Shown here: positions 40,340 through 50,640 of the stretch, in pieces | Position numbering within the stretch: position 1 is the stretch's first letter | Layout: each line of letters starts with the position of its first letter | Assembly (NCBI GenBank): GCA_019925095.2 | Contig: CM034392.1 | Span: 9,105,887 to 9,169,886, forward strand | Length of the DNA stretch: 64,000 nt | From: Dendrolimus kikuchii | Taxonomy: Eukaryota; Arthropoda; Insecta; Lepidoptera; Lasiocampidae | Direction of reading: 5' to 3' | Program-made: the position numbers and the translations under genes | The notes under the pieces: generated by a model | What the model was told of the DNA's origin: nothing | The model's input: only the letters and a program-made list of their open reading frames with translations | Database searches by the model: none

Positions 40340-41640
40340 CTTACTAGCTTACTACCCACTTTTTTACCAAACCCTTGGTAAAAAAGTGACATCCAATAAC
40401 CAGTTTCTGAGTTGCCTGAGCAAATGAATAGATTGTAAAATATAATAACTACCAGCTAGAATCGTATGTATTTATCTGAATCATTATAATTAACTGTTAC
40501 TCAATCACAGTTCATAAGGTGTTTACGTTAGGATGCGCGAATAATTTTCCCAATCAAATATTTATCCTTCTATTCTCCCGAATACGTAGAAAAAGGCACG
40601 TATAGGAACTTATAAAAATCAAGTATAAAGCGAAGTGGTATTTCCCAAAGCCATGTATACTTTTCGCTAACGTATTATTTTTTCAATAAAGCTGATGCTA
40701 TTCTAGCGCCACCCTTTATTTATGCTATTCTTATTACATTTTTACTTTTTATGTATTAAAATAATAAGGTATATTAATATCAGCTCATAAGCGCATTCTG
40801 CTAGGTTTAAGTTTAGAGTATAACCAATGTCGAGGCGTCACGTCAGTCATATCTATGATTACGGTCCCGTGACGCCTCATTATGATGCGGAGGGACGTTC
40901 GAAGGTTTAGTGGGTAGTCTAGCGGTAAGCTTGTGAGTAGCGTCAGCCGTCGAGAGTCCTACATACCCGTCGGTGACCCTCCCCGGGGCCCGAGGAGATG
41001 CGTTTCACCAAACAAAAGCATTCCCCCAGCGTTAATAAATAAAAAAATTTAGGCTTACGGAGAGAGCGGCATACTTGCCGTTTAAAACACACATTAGTAG
41101 TGAGACATTTTCAAACACTGTTTTTCTTGACCATCATTATTAAATAGTAATTTTAACAACATGCATATAAGCAGTGCAAGTTCCTAGAATTGACTTCTAT
41201 TATTATCTACCACCAGATAGGCTGCTGTCACTTTATATTTATGCTTGTTTGACTGACGCCATTTTGGCGCTGATTGTCAAGCCGTTCAATGCGAAAGTTA
41301 CAGTGAACTAAAAACTTACCTATGTTTGTACAAATATTAGTTTTAGAGACTGTCACAAGTGGCGCTTCAAATTTACGTATAAAATTTTATTGTCATTTAA
41401 ATGCAGTCCAGCCAGCCCAGAGATAATAATTGAGGAAAAAACGCTAAGCAGGATTCTAACCTGAGTCCCCGGTACCTAAGTATCTACCTATCTTCTACGA
41501 AACCAGTTTCATGCAATACGCGTGTATTATTAAAGATTTATTATAGTATAGATTATTAAATTAAAGGGTAATGAATAGGTGACTAAATTATTAAGCTTTT
41601 GGGTAATTAGTTAGGTATTGACACATAATAAAACACACAA
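40340..41640. other. Unassigned DNA with a GC-rich island
   Basis: A GC-rich patch at about 40820-41030 includes GTCTAGCGGTAAGC (A-box-like) and CCTCCCCGGGGCCCGAGG, followed by AATAAATAAAAAAA. It may be a SINE-like end, but no B-box was found. The rest is AT-rich. Confidence 0.3.
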
Positions 41641-41644
41641 CGGA

Positions 41645-41985
41645 TTTTGATAAAACTTCGCAATAATATAGTTTATAGGTCAGGGGCCCAATTCTGCTAT
41701 TACTATCTCGTCAAAATCGCTGGAAACATCGTCGCAATCCGGAATAAAAAGTGTCCCTTGGCCACTCTCGGTATTCAAATTATATATGTACCGAGTTTCA
41801 GCCAAATCGGTCCAATAGTCTTTCCATAAAAGGATAACAAACAAAAAGACAAATATATTTTTATCCCGGAAACTATCTCATTTTTCGGGATAAAAAATAT
41901 CCTATGTTCATTCTCGGCATCGAATATATATAGACAGACAGACAGAGTTACTTTCGCATTTATAATATTAATAGGGATATATATA
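41645..41985 (+). mobile_element. RTE-type LINE 3' end or SINE derived from it
   Basis: It contains GAGTTTCAGCCAAATCGGTCC and AATAGTC, then ATTTTTATCCCGGAAACTAT. It ends GTTACTTTCGCATTTATAAT with ATTAATAGGGATAT repeats, a 3' end very common for RTE families in Lepidoptera. The phrase ATTACAAATGCGAAAGTAAC near 57298 is the inverse and marks another copy. Confidence 0.6.
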
Positions 41986-42244
41986 TATATATATATAGAT
42001 AAGTGAAAGCTCGCGAAAAATATTTAAATTTTTTGGTAGCTTTTCAATATTCTTTTCGGCTAATGCCATTTTCGTAAATGGTAATGCCAATTTTTTTTTA
42101 CTATTATTCTGCCGCGGCGATATCGAGAAGATAAGGATTTAGTAGAATGCGAATTTTGGCTTTATTGCAATGGAATCGTACTTTGAATATCTTCGCAACA
42201 CCAAGATATTGAAATAACAGAATTAGGCCTCTATATATAAATTG

Positions 42245-42985
42245 TAAAAGTCGTGGTATCGTAATGGCTAGCGCACGCGTCCCGGACTCAGAGGGTGCGG
42301 GTTCGATCCTGGCCGGAACGCATGTACCTCTTAGTCAGTTTTCTGATCTAATGTGCATATTGTTATGAATTGCAGGACTCGAATTAAAATGCCGTTGGAA
42401 TTACTATAGAATTTATTAGAACTATACAAACACATGTAACACAGGTACAAATATAACCGGACGCAATAAGTCCAAATATAATGCACAATTCAATAACAAA
42501 TGCAAAGTCCGTCACTAATTGTACACAGGTCTTGTCTCGCATGTGTTATCGCTTTGACTGCCGATCGCTCCACTGGGCCATTGCTTTATACTGCACCGAT
42601 ACAACCTGCCTGCTGAAGGACAAACAACTAATTTCTTAGAATTAGTTCGACACACCTATCTAATGACTGCAGTAAAAGATTACAATACACAATAGACTGC
42701 TTTTCTAATTACAAATTTTAAACACAAAGTAAACAAAAGAAGACAGTCATAAATAGTTTCAATGTTATTAGCTCAAACGTGGCAGGTAATAAATGTGCTT
42801 TGTCTACAGGTATGCAGGTGGCCCAAATTGTAATAATATTTTTACAATTACCACGTGCTAACAACAGTGAAGGAAAAATAATGCATCGAGATAACCGACG
42901 TGTCAAACCTGCCAAGCCGCCTTAGACAAGCGTGGCGGGTATGGGAGGCCCGAGCCCACCAGTGGGACATTAATGGGCTGATATT
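42245..42985 (+). repeat. tRNA-derived SINE (family A) split by a solo LTR
   Basis: Head: GTAATGGCTAGCGCACGCGT, B-box GGGTTCGATCCTGGCCGG and TTTTCTGATCTAATGTGCAT up to 42360. The body resumes after the LTR at 42836: TTTTACAATTACC, CAGTGAAGGAAAAATAATGC, ATCGAGATAACCGACGTGTC, AGCCGCCTTAGACAAGCGTG and CAGTGGGACATTAATGGGCT, with a TATTATTATTG tail. The order matches the inverted copy at 24538-24842. It is not a functional tRNA gene. Confidence 0.85.
42361..42835 (+). mobile_element. Solo LTR (copy 1) inside a SINE
   Basis: It starts TGTTATGAATTGCAGGACTC and aligns along its length with the cleaner LTR at 49096-49538 (shared TATAGAATTTATTAGAACTA, ATAACAA, TTTATACTG and ACAAATTTTAAACACAAAGT). The right end is decayed (TTGTAATA). 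The flanking ATAT on both sides suggests a 4-bp target duplication. It has no internal region or partner LTR. Confidence 0.75.
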
Positions 42986-43459
42986 ATTATTGTATAAATT
43001 GACCAAAATATAATAATGTGTGCCAATCTAGTATAAAATATGAAGCTCACGTGTTTTAAAGTCATCAGTGAAATCACGGGGTAAAGTTAGTGAAAAATGT
43101 ATTTGTTGTAATATTCATCGATTAAAATTTGTTGTGGAGACTCGTTTACAAGCAAAACATTAAAGAGAAGCGTTCAAAACAACCTACTTTGTTAAAATGT
43201 TAAATTTTAATGAAAACGTTTTGTGTGAAGTTGCGAAACTCCTGCGAATGAGTTTCGGTATTATTTTGCCGTTTTGTGTATATTATAATTATGTTATGTA
43301 TATTTTGTATAATTATATTTGTGTACGTTCTTAACAGAATAATAATAATAATTTTAGAATACAACTTGATATTATTATAGTACTGTATACTCTAACTTCT
43401 AGTTTGCTTTGTTTCTATATTTATAAAGTAACTTTGATAGTAAAACTATGTTTATTATT

Positions 43460-43675
43460 GCTGAACTACAGTAGACATACTGACGACCCATTTGATGGAA
43501 AGTGGTTACCGTCGCCTATGGACATTTGCAACTTGAAGCCTCGAATGGAATTTGGAAACTGGCAACTGATGTTGGAACACAATACAATATTGTTATAGTG
43601 GCATGCTCAAGAGCAGGTGGTAAATACCCTACCACCTTGGATAAGTACCCATATTCTATTTCTAGCAAAATACAT
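43460..43675 (-). repeat. Short repeat with CR1-like 3' tail (copy 4, decayed)
   Basis: Inverted copy with GACCCATTTGATGGAAAGTG, GTTACCGTCGCCTATGGACA and CCCTACCACCTTGG at the other end. It is more diverged than copies 1-3. Confidence 0.65.
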
Positions 43676-45320
43676 ATAGCAGTTTTATAATAGCTGTAAC
43701 AAAAATTCGCTGGCTGCAGGACAATGGGTCTACTAACCTGCGGACTTTTTGGACTCCAGAGACAGAAGCTTCCTCTGATCTCTTGAAATTTTGGCTGCGC
43801 CTTAGATCTGCGTTGCATGAATTATTTATAGCCACTAAGTCTGCTATTGAGGTTAGGCAACAAGTTCTTAGGGTGGTCCGCAAACAAGTTTTGAATTAAT
43901 TATGGCAAATCTAAAAATCATGGTAATTTAAATTAATGCTGATTTGAGTTTAGGGATATACTTATGACTTCTTTACAGTAATTAAATCTGTTATTGGGGG
44001 TCAAGAAACAAGTTTCGGGGTCCGCAAACAAGTTTTATAGATATGTCAATAATATCGCTTTTAAATACGAAAATTGTGAAGGGCAGTCGAAAGTCCCGAT
44101 CAGGGACCAGAACAGTAAGTTAACTTAGCTTCAGACCAAAACGCACGAGCCGAGCTAGCGAAGCGAGCGCGCTGCGGCAGCGACCGGCGAGTGGTAGACG
44201 AGACTGGTCACCATTTAAAAGTAAGTAAGCATACCTCCCCCCTCCCCACAAAAATGCAATGACCAGATATCTAAAGTTTCAGCGAGATATTAAACATATG
44301 TACAAATTATACATTTTTGGCTCTGAAATGGGCTGGCGCTGAAATTGGCCGGCGTTGAAATAGACCGGCGTTGAAACGGCGGTGCTGAAATGGCGGTGCT
44401 AAGTAGCGGCGGTGCGAGACCCATATACATACATACATATGTCCCGGGTATTGTTTTTAGAGTCTGAAACTTCGTTCAGTAACCAAGCGAGACTTTCTCA
44501 AGGTTATTTATGTTGTATGGTATGACGCAAGGTTTGAGGTTTTAGAATTAACTTGGCTTATGAAACTAAAGGATCTACGTCTAGACGTCAATTCATCCGG
44601 AACCCCCAATTGTATTTACGTTAAAAAAACAGCTAGATCAAAATGTTTTCATGATAAAACATTGTAAATTCGTATACAACAATAAGTGTAGTTTAAGAAT
44701 ACAATTATAGCTAGCTCCTATATCTTACGATTCATTCACTTGCCTTACCATCAGTTGAATTTTGACATTACTTGTATGTAGCTTATTACAAATTTTAACC
44801 GATAGTAAAGCAAACGAACGATCGGTAAGATATAAGAACCAGCCAATAATCGATTGATAAATAATAACACAATAGTCAAAGACCAACGAAGCAAATCGAT
44901 TAAAATAGAAACCGGCCATTAAACGTATTTGATTACAACTCGAATGTAAACTGTATAATATCGATTATACGTTCTAAAAAACTTAAGTAAATAACTGTCG
45001 ACACGATACCCAATCTAACAAAAAGGACGCGTCATCGAACACATCTGAATCGACGCGAAATTGGGAGTTGAGGGTTGTTATGTTAACATTCCCTCGACGT
45101 AACCTGTATTGAATTTCAAATTTCCCACACGTGAGTTTACACGAAACACGGCACTGGGTATCCCGTCGAAAAACAACCTAATGGAAGGAAATTGTCAGAA
45201 AATGTAAATTTCGGTATCGGTACTGTAGACGACGTGAATTTTGTAAAAAGCGTATTGTTTGCAAAATTATAATGACGGCGATTGTACATGTAATCATGCT
45301 GGGGCTTCATCTACGCTAGT
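43676..45320. other. Unassigned DNA with small GC-rich repeats
   Basis: 43720-43900 has GC-moderate sequence with no known product. 44120-44215 is GC-rich and contains AGCGAAGCGAGCGCGCTGCG. 44320-44420 is a minisatellite listed separately. The rest is AT-rich. Confidence 0.35.
44325..44420 (+). repeat. Minisatellite of about 17 bp, GGC(G/T)...GCTGAAAT
   Basis: Five to six imperfect units: CTGAAATGGGCTGGCG, CTGAAATTGGCCGGCG, TTGAAATAGACCGGCG, TTGAAACGGCGGTG and CTGAAATGGCGGTG. The period shrinks towards the right end. Confidence 0.8.
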
Positions 45321-45329
45321 GTTAAAGAC

Positions 45330-45855
45330 TTAGGATGTGGTCGAATGCGTCTTATTTCAAGCATTAAAAAACAGCGCAGTTAAAGCATAGCAACATTAGT
45401 CTATATACATACGTTATCTGTCAACATTTAACGTCGTCAACAATGTCGCATCTCAAATAAAGCCTTAAACCCATCGTCATATTTGCGCGAAACTGCTTAA
45501 ATCTTTAACATTATCCCAGATAAAGACCCACCTTCACGATAATTGAAAAATGACACGTCAGACTAAAGATAAAAATAAAAAAGGTTGTTTATGACACCTG
45601 ACATGTGTTTTTACTTTTTTACTGTGATGATAACTGCTCCTTCTGGCATGATGTTAGTGGCCGTTTCACGCAGTTGTAGCTATCAGATTAATGTGTTATT
45701 TGTGATGTGATATTGTTATTAATTGTAAATGACGTTTTAATTTTGACACATGACGTATGTATATATATTGTATATACATTAAAGTAGCTAATTATTAAAC
45801 GGCGTCATATTTAATACTACATATAAACAAGACGCATTCGGCCACAGTCACTAAC
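45330..45855. repeat. MITE with TIR GTGACTGTGGCCGAATGCGTC (copy A)
   Basis: The left end GATGTGGTCGAATGCGTCTT is mirrored by AAGACGCATTCGGCCACAGT on the right. Internal ACATACGTTATCTG(T/G)CAAC and GTCGTCAACAATG blocks recur in 53200-53250. Related copies are at 52715-53290 and 56745-56905. Non-coding. Confidence 0.7.
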
Positions 45856-46037
45856 TATAACATTATCCCGATAATGCCTATTGTTTGCAAAACGGTAATC
45901 ACGGCGATTGGTACTTTGCATTGCTTGAAATTGCTGGTATTGTCAGATTAAAGTAAAAAATAACGTAGCTTGTTTTTGACACTTGGCATGTTTTATTACT
46001 TTTGTACTGTAAAACTATTACTACAACTTGTAAACTA

Positions 46038-47315
46038 TGGGACACTCAGAAAGTTTTGCGAAAAAAAAAATCTATAGGTAAATATTTTTTATTAAATATT
46101 TTCAAAGTATTCTCTATCCAGCCTCTATACAAAATTTCATGAGTCTGAATCAGTTTTCGAAACACTTTTTCTAGTCCGCCGCAGACGCCTCGTTTACAGC
46201 TAGCTTGAACGCTGACATCTCTTCTGACATATCTTCCCGAGATGAAAATTTATTTTCGGGAATAAAAAGAAGTCACATGGTGCTAGGTTAGGGCTGTAAA
46301 GAGGGTGACCCAGCAGTTTAGCCGGCATGTTGTGCAGGAAGTCCCTCGTTTTGAGCGCGATATGGGTGGGCGCGTTGTTGTGGTGAAGCAGTAGCCCGCG
46401 GAGCCCTGTGTTTAGTCACTTGTTACTCACAACAAAGAAAACTTCTGCCAAGCATTTGGTAATATATCATTTGGTGATGATGTTTCTTTGGTTCCGTAAA
46501 GGAATTGACACCAATTAGCCAGTCAAATTGAAAAAACTCGCGATCAAAATCTTCCCCCCGCGTCTAGATCGCTTTACTTTGGTAGGCTTTGATTCGTTTT
46601 GCAACGCCCAAATCGCCAACTATCGCTTCGTTTCTGCATCGTATTGATAAATCCAGGACTCATTACCAGTAATGATGTCGTAAATAGGCCGAGACAAGCC
46701 TGCTTCAAATTTGTTTATCATGTCACAGCATCATTCCACCCGGGTCTACTTCTGAGCATCAGAAAGGTTGTGCTGCACCTCAGCGTGAAACTATCCTCCT
46801 CCCGTTAAGATGCAAGTGTAGAATCTCGTGGAGGCTTCCCGTTCCAATCTGCAGTACCTACTGAATCACTTGATACGTAACTCGCGTATTGTCTATCTAG
46901 ATTAAATATTTCACTGCTACCACATTTTCTTCCGAAAACAGCCGTTAAAGAGCGAACACTTCTTTCTCCATCCCCCAAAGTTAGACCGCTCTTGAATTCG
47001 TTGTACTAACGATACAAGGTGCGTTAGAAGGGCCTTCATCCATGATTGCCATTTGAAATCTATTGTACGATTCGCCCGATTTCAGGAGACACTTGAAATC
47101 GTAAAAAATTGTAGCGCGAAAATGATCCCGGCGCAGATCCATTTTTAAATGAGACACGATAATTTAAATTAGCTCGCAAACAATGTGGAGGGAAATTTTG
47201 AAATTAGAACGTACCTATTTTTAATTATAAATAATCATATTTTCAAAATAGAATATAACTGGCCTGTCTCTCATACATAAAAACTTTCTTTCGCTATACT
47301 TTCTGAGTGGCCTGG
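46038..47315. mobile_element. Mariner transposon, full length but dead (1.28 kb)
   Basis: The TIRs are ACACTCAGAAAGTTTTGCG on the left and, inverted, CCACTCAGAAAGTATAGCG on the right. TA flanks both ends (46036-46037 and 47316-47317), as expected for mariner. The total length of 1,278 bp is normal for the family. The transposase lies on the minus strand and is disrupted. Confidence 0.9.
46190..47142 (-). pseudogene. Mariner transposase pseudogene
   Basis: ATG at 47142 starts MDLRRDHFRATIFYDFKCLL, a typical mariner N-terminus of the DNA-binding domain. Stops and frameshifts follow within about 150 bases. Near the 3' part, HHNNAPTHIALKTRDFL and YSPNLAPCDFFLF mark the end of the D,D34D catalytic domain. 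The usual HDNA reads HNNA, so a catalytic Asp is lost. Transposase would cut and paste the element at TA sites. This copy cannot. Confidence 0.9.
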
Positions 47316-47818
47316 TAAAAGTAAATATATTCTTCTCCTAAGTATATTTATTTTTATACGCCTATAGGGCATATTTAGTTTTCAGTATGTTTTTACAATA
47401 TTAATATAATTTTCATTTTATGTGTCTGTAAACTTAAGACATATTACATTCAAAATTATTAAAGGTCACAATCCTAGCTTATCGAAAAAATATTAGACAC
47501 AATGAGATTTATTTCTCTATCCCTAAAGCATACATTATCCTTTATAAGCACTTCGTAACCGAATATTGAATTATGCAAAAAGAAAGTAGCGCGAATTTTT
47601 CCTTTGAAAATCTTTCAGCGGCAAAAAAGTTGCTTGTTTTTCTAAATTTAATTTTATCCTACCTCGTGTTTGATTAAAATCCTTTTATAATAAAATAACC
47701 TGGATGTCGAAAATAGATACGATTCGATTGCAAATAATTTTGTTTTTAAAGTGTAAAGGTGAACGCTTATTTTAGTAGCAGCAGTCATATCATGTTTACA
47801 TTTAGCATTATTTATTTA
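47316..47818. other. AT-rich DNA
   Basis: Nothing recognised. Confidence 0.4.
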
Positions 47819-48087
47819 TCTATACTAATACTAATATTATAAAGAGGTAAAGATTTTGAGTTTGTTTGTAGGAATTAATCTCTTGAACTACTGAACCGAT
47901 TTTGAGAATTATTTCACGAGTAGAAAGCTACTTTTATTCCTGAATAACATGGGCTACACTTGTTCGAGATTAATAATATTTTTAATTCCAAGAAAAATTA
48001 AAAAATGTCTTGATTTATCGGCGATCGTTGACTAAACGGTTTGTTATAGTTAGGTGAAGCCCAGCCAAGTGAACACGGGTCAGCTAG
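47819..48087 (+). mobile_element. Short non-autonomous Helitron
   Basis: It begins A|TCTATACTAATACTAATATT with AAAGAGGTAAAG and ends ACACGGGTCAGCTAG|T. The start matches the Helitron at 63227-63445 (TCTATACTAATATTATAAAGAGG). The CCGATTTTGAGAATTATTTC segment is a typical internal phrase. No coding. Its end lies directly against an R1-like fragment. Confidence 0.85.
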
Positions 48088-48955
48088 TATCCGCGTATGA
48101 CTGGCGTATGGACGTCCTCAGTCGGGACCTCCGTCCCGCGCCTCAAGAAATCGAGGCCAAGAGTGCGGAGTTCCGGCAGGAAATCATGGTGGAATGGCAG
48201 AATAGATTTGCGCACCCAAGCGCCAGTCACAGGGCCGTTGAGGTAGTTAGGCCTGTCCTGCCACATTGGGTAGACCGGAGGCACGCCACCATGACGTTCC
48301 GCCAGACGCCGGTACCGACCTGGCACGGCTCCTTCGGCTGGTACCTGTGTCAAAAAGGGCGTGAGACATCGTCAGGGTGCTATCACTGCAGTGCCAGCAT
48401 CGAGGATACGGCGCTGCACACTCTACAGGAGTGTGCAGCTTGGTACGAGGAGCGCCGTGTCTACGGCGCAACCATTGGGAATGACCTGTCGCTCCCGGTC
48501 CAGGCCATGGTCGGGGGCCAACCCGAATGGAACGCCGTCGCCTCCTTTTGCGAGGCCGTTATATTCGCAAAAGAGGCGGCGGAGCGGGAGAGACAGCGAG
48601 CAGCCGCGCTCCTCTCCCACCGAAACAACCGGTCGCGGCGTCGGAGGAACCAGGACATCCGGCCGCCATTAAACCGCGGCGAGGGTGACGGTCAGGGGCG
48701 GCTATAAGGCCATCACCCGCATCCAAAGCTGCCGAGTAGGGGGCGCGTTGGTGGCGGACCCATGCCGGCCGGAGTCGCGGAAGAAAAGCTCACGCACTTC
48801 CCGTGGCCCCGGCACCTGGGGTCAGGTGGCACCAAGTTGTTTTAGTGAGTATTCCGGCTCTTCTAGCCGGCGAGTCCCACACCCTCCCGCCGAAATCTCC
48901 CCGGCGGGGAGACTTCGGCAAATGGATTTCCCCTTGTAAAAAAAAGGATCACCGA
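48088..48955 (+). pseudogene. R1-clade non-LTR fragment: ORF2 C-terminus and 3' UTR
   Basis: The open frame to stop 48707 encodes FRQTPVPTWHGSFGWYLCQK, a zinc knuckle CYHCSASIEDTALHTLQEC (C-x2-C, H-x4-C), AVQAM and FAKEAAERERQRAAALL, then a basic tail. These belong downstream of the RT in R1-type elements. The apparent ATG at 48054 lies inside the upstream Helitron, so it is not a true start. The 3' UTR (48708-48955) carries GTTTTAGTGAGTATTCCGGC, GAGTCCCACACCCTC and an A-run. It is GC-rich (CGG- and GCC-rich codons) against AT-rich flanks. Endonuclease and RT core are missing. Confidence 0.88.
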
Positions 48956-49095
48956 GCTAATTATATTTTTAAAAAATACATTTTTTTTTAACATCATTAA
49001 TATCATCAATTATATATCATGAAATACATAAATTTATGTGCATTTTGATGTAATATATGGTTAATATGTATAGTTCATGAGAAAAGGGATTATAC
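48956..49095. other. AT-rich spacer
   Basis: A short AT-rich stretch between the R1 fragment and the solo LTR. No feature. Confidence 0.5.
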
Positions 49096-49538
49096 TGTTA
49101 CGAATTGCAGGACTCAAATTAAAATATCGTTGGAATTATTATAGAATTTATTAGAACTATACAAACACGTATAACACAGGTACAAATATAACTGAACACG
49201 ACCAGTACAAACGTAATGCACGATTCAATAACAAGCGCAAAGTCCGTCACTATATAGATTATCGAATGTACACACGTCTTGCCTCGCTTGTGGTTATCGC
49301 TTGACTGCTTCACCCCTCCCTTGGGGCATTGCTTTATACTGTACAAATACAATATGTCTACTCGACCGCGTGGACTGAATTTCGACGAATCACACCTGGC
49401 TAATGACTATTATAAAGATTATAATACACAATGGGCCGTTTTTCTAATTACAAATTTTAAACACAAAGTAAACAAAAGAATACAAATGCCGAAAGGTAAT
49501 AAACTGCAGGTGTGAATTGACCTTTGTCGGTCGTAACA
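49096..49538 (+). mobile_element. Solo LTR of an LTR retrotransposon (copy 2, 443 bp)
   Basis: It starts TGTTACGA and ends TCGTAACA, an 8-bp inverted terminal match. It is flanked by ATAC on both sides (49092-49095 and 49539-49542), a 4-bp target duplication as in Gypsy-type elements. It shares its body with 42361-42835. No gag or pol is nearby, so it arose by LTR-LTR recombination or loss. Confidence 0.88.
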
Positions 49539-50454
49539 ATACTGTTTAAATTGTCAAATTTATTTTCTGCGTTTTTTTGTCTAAATGGGGTAGTTGACAC
49601 TTGAGACATATCAAAATAATTTTTGAAACGTTGTTCTTATGAAAAAGCCGACCATTAAAAATGGTGTTTAAAATATCACAACATATCTTTAAAATATCAC
49701 AATATATATAATTTTAATTACTGCATTAAACTATAATTAAACTATTTGACTCGTCCAAAGATGACGTCATAATTTGCACCGCTCGTACAAACTCTAAGTG
49801 GCTTCGGCGTTTTGTAAGACGATAAAAAGTACTTAAGTTGACTTGATTATCAACTATCCTATCCATTTTTGTGTGTGATAGAGTATGACGTAGATAGATA
49901 GCATCGTTCTGTGTTGTAATATCCAAATGTGTTATAACTTACAATGTCGCGTGCAGTACAGCAATCATATACATCACTACGATATGCTGATTCGTTCAAA
50001 TAAAGGAAAAGACAGGTGTTGCGACATACAATGAAGACAGCTGACCGAGAATACTATACGAATAGAAATAAATATTGTATTAAAAATACGTTAGTAATAA
50101 TATTGTATTAAAGATAAGATAAATTTCAGTATCCTAGAAATACCTTACAACCCTAGAAAAAGGACTTAATGATAAAGTAAATAGTCGAAAGGAGAGGAGG
50201 AGGGAATAAAAAAAAACACACTACTGACAAAAATCACTGCTGTCCATTAGATTAAAATATGAATTTAAAAATTAATTAGGTGTCTTTGGGACACCTGGTT
50301 AGAAAGAAGTTCTTTCGCTGTGTATAAATATATATGAAAATGTAGCACAAAATGTCATTCTACATAAACAAATAAATTATATCAAAATATAGTAAATATA
50401 GTAAACAATCGAAATTAAAATTGTGCTAGCTGTGAAAGTTGCCCGAAATACTAT
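49539..50454. other. AT-rich DNA
   Basis: Nothing recognised. The minus-strand open frame at 49926-49726 (66 aa) has no known motif. Confidence 0.35.
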
Positions 50455-50640
50455 ATGCATAGAATAGAATAGAAAACACTTTACTGTTCACCAAAGAAAC
50501 AACTACAGAATGAATAAATACAATAATTTAACGGCAAAACAAAAGGCGGCCTATGCATAATTAGTATGCAATCAACATCAAAGTAGTATCGACCAGAATC
50601 CTAAGATTGAGCAAAGAAGCATAGGTACACTATACAGGGG
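50455..50640 (-). mobile_element. L2/CR1-group LINE 3' tail
   Basis: On the minus strand it reads GCATAGGCCGCCTTTTGTTT, then TTTGGTGAACAGTAAAGTGT and a TTCTATTCTATTC tail. It is a relative of 52370-52485. 5'-truncated. Confidence 0.65.

Noticed and set aside
40905..41010. Possible tRNA gene or SINE head (GTCTAGCGGTAAGC)
   Set aside because: No B-box GGTTCGANTCC follows at the right distance, so neither a tRNA nor a SINE can be supported.
43720..44420. Palindromic or CRISPR-like repeats
   Set aside because: The repeats are few, imperfect and without unique spacers. CRISPR arrays are not expected in an animal genome.
48247..48658. Several antisense and shifted open frames over the R1 fragment
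   Set aside because: They are shadows caused by the GC-rich coding. Only the plus frame to 48707 carries the zinc knuckle.
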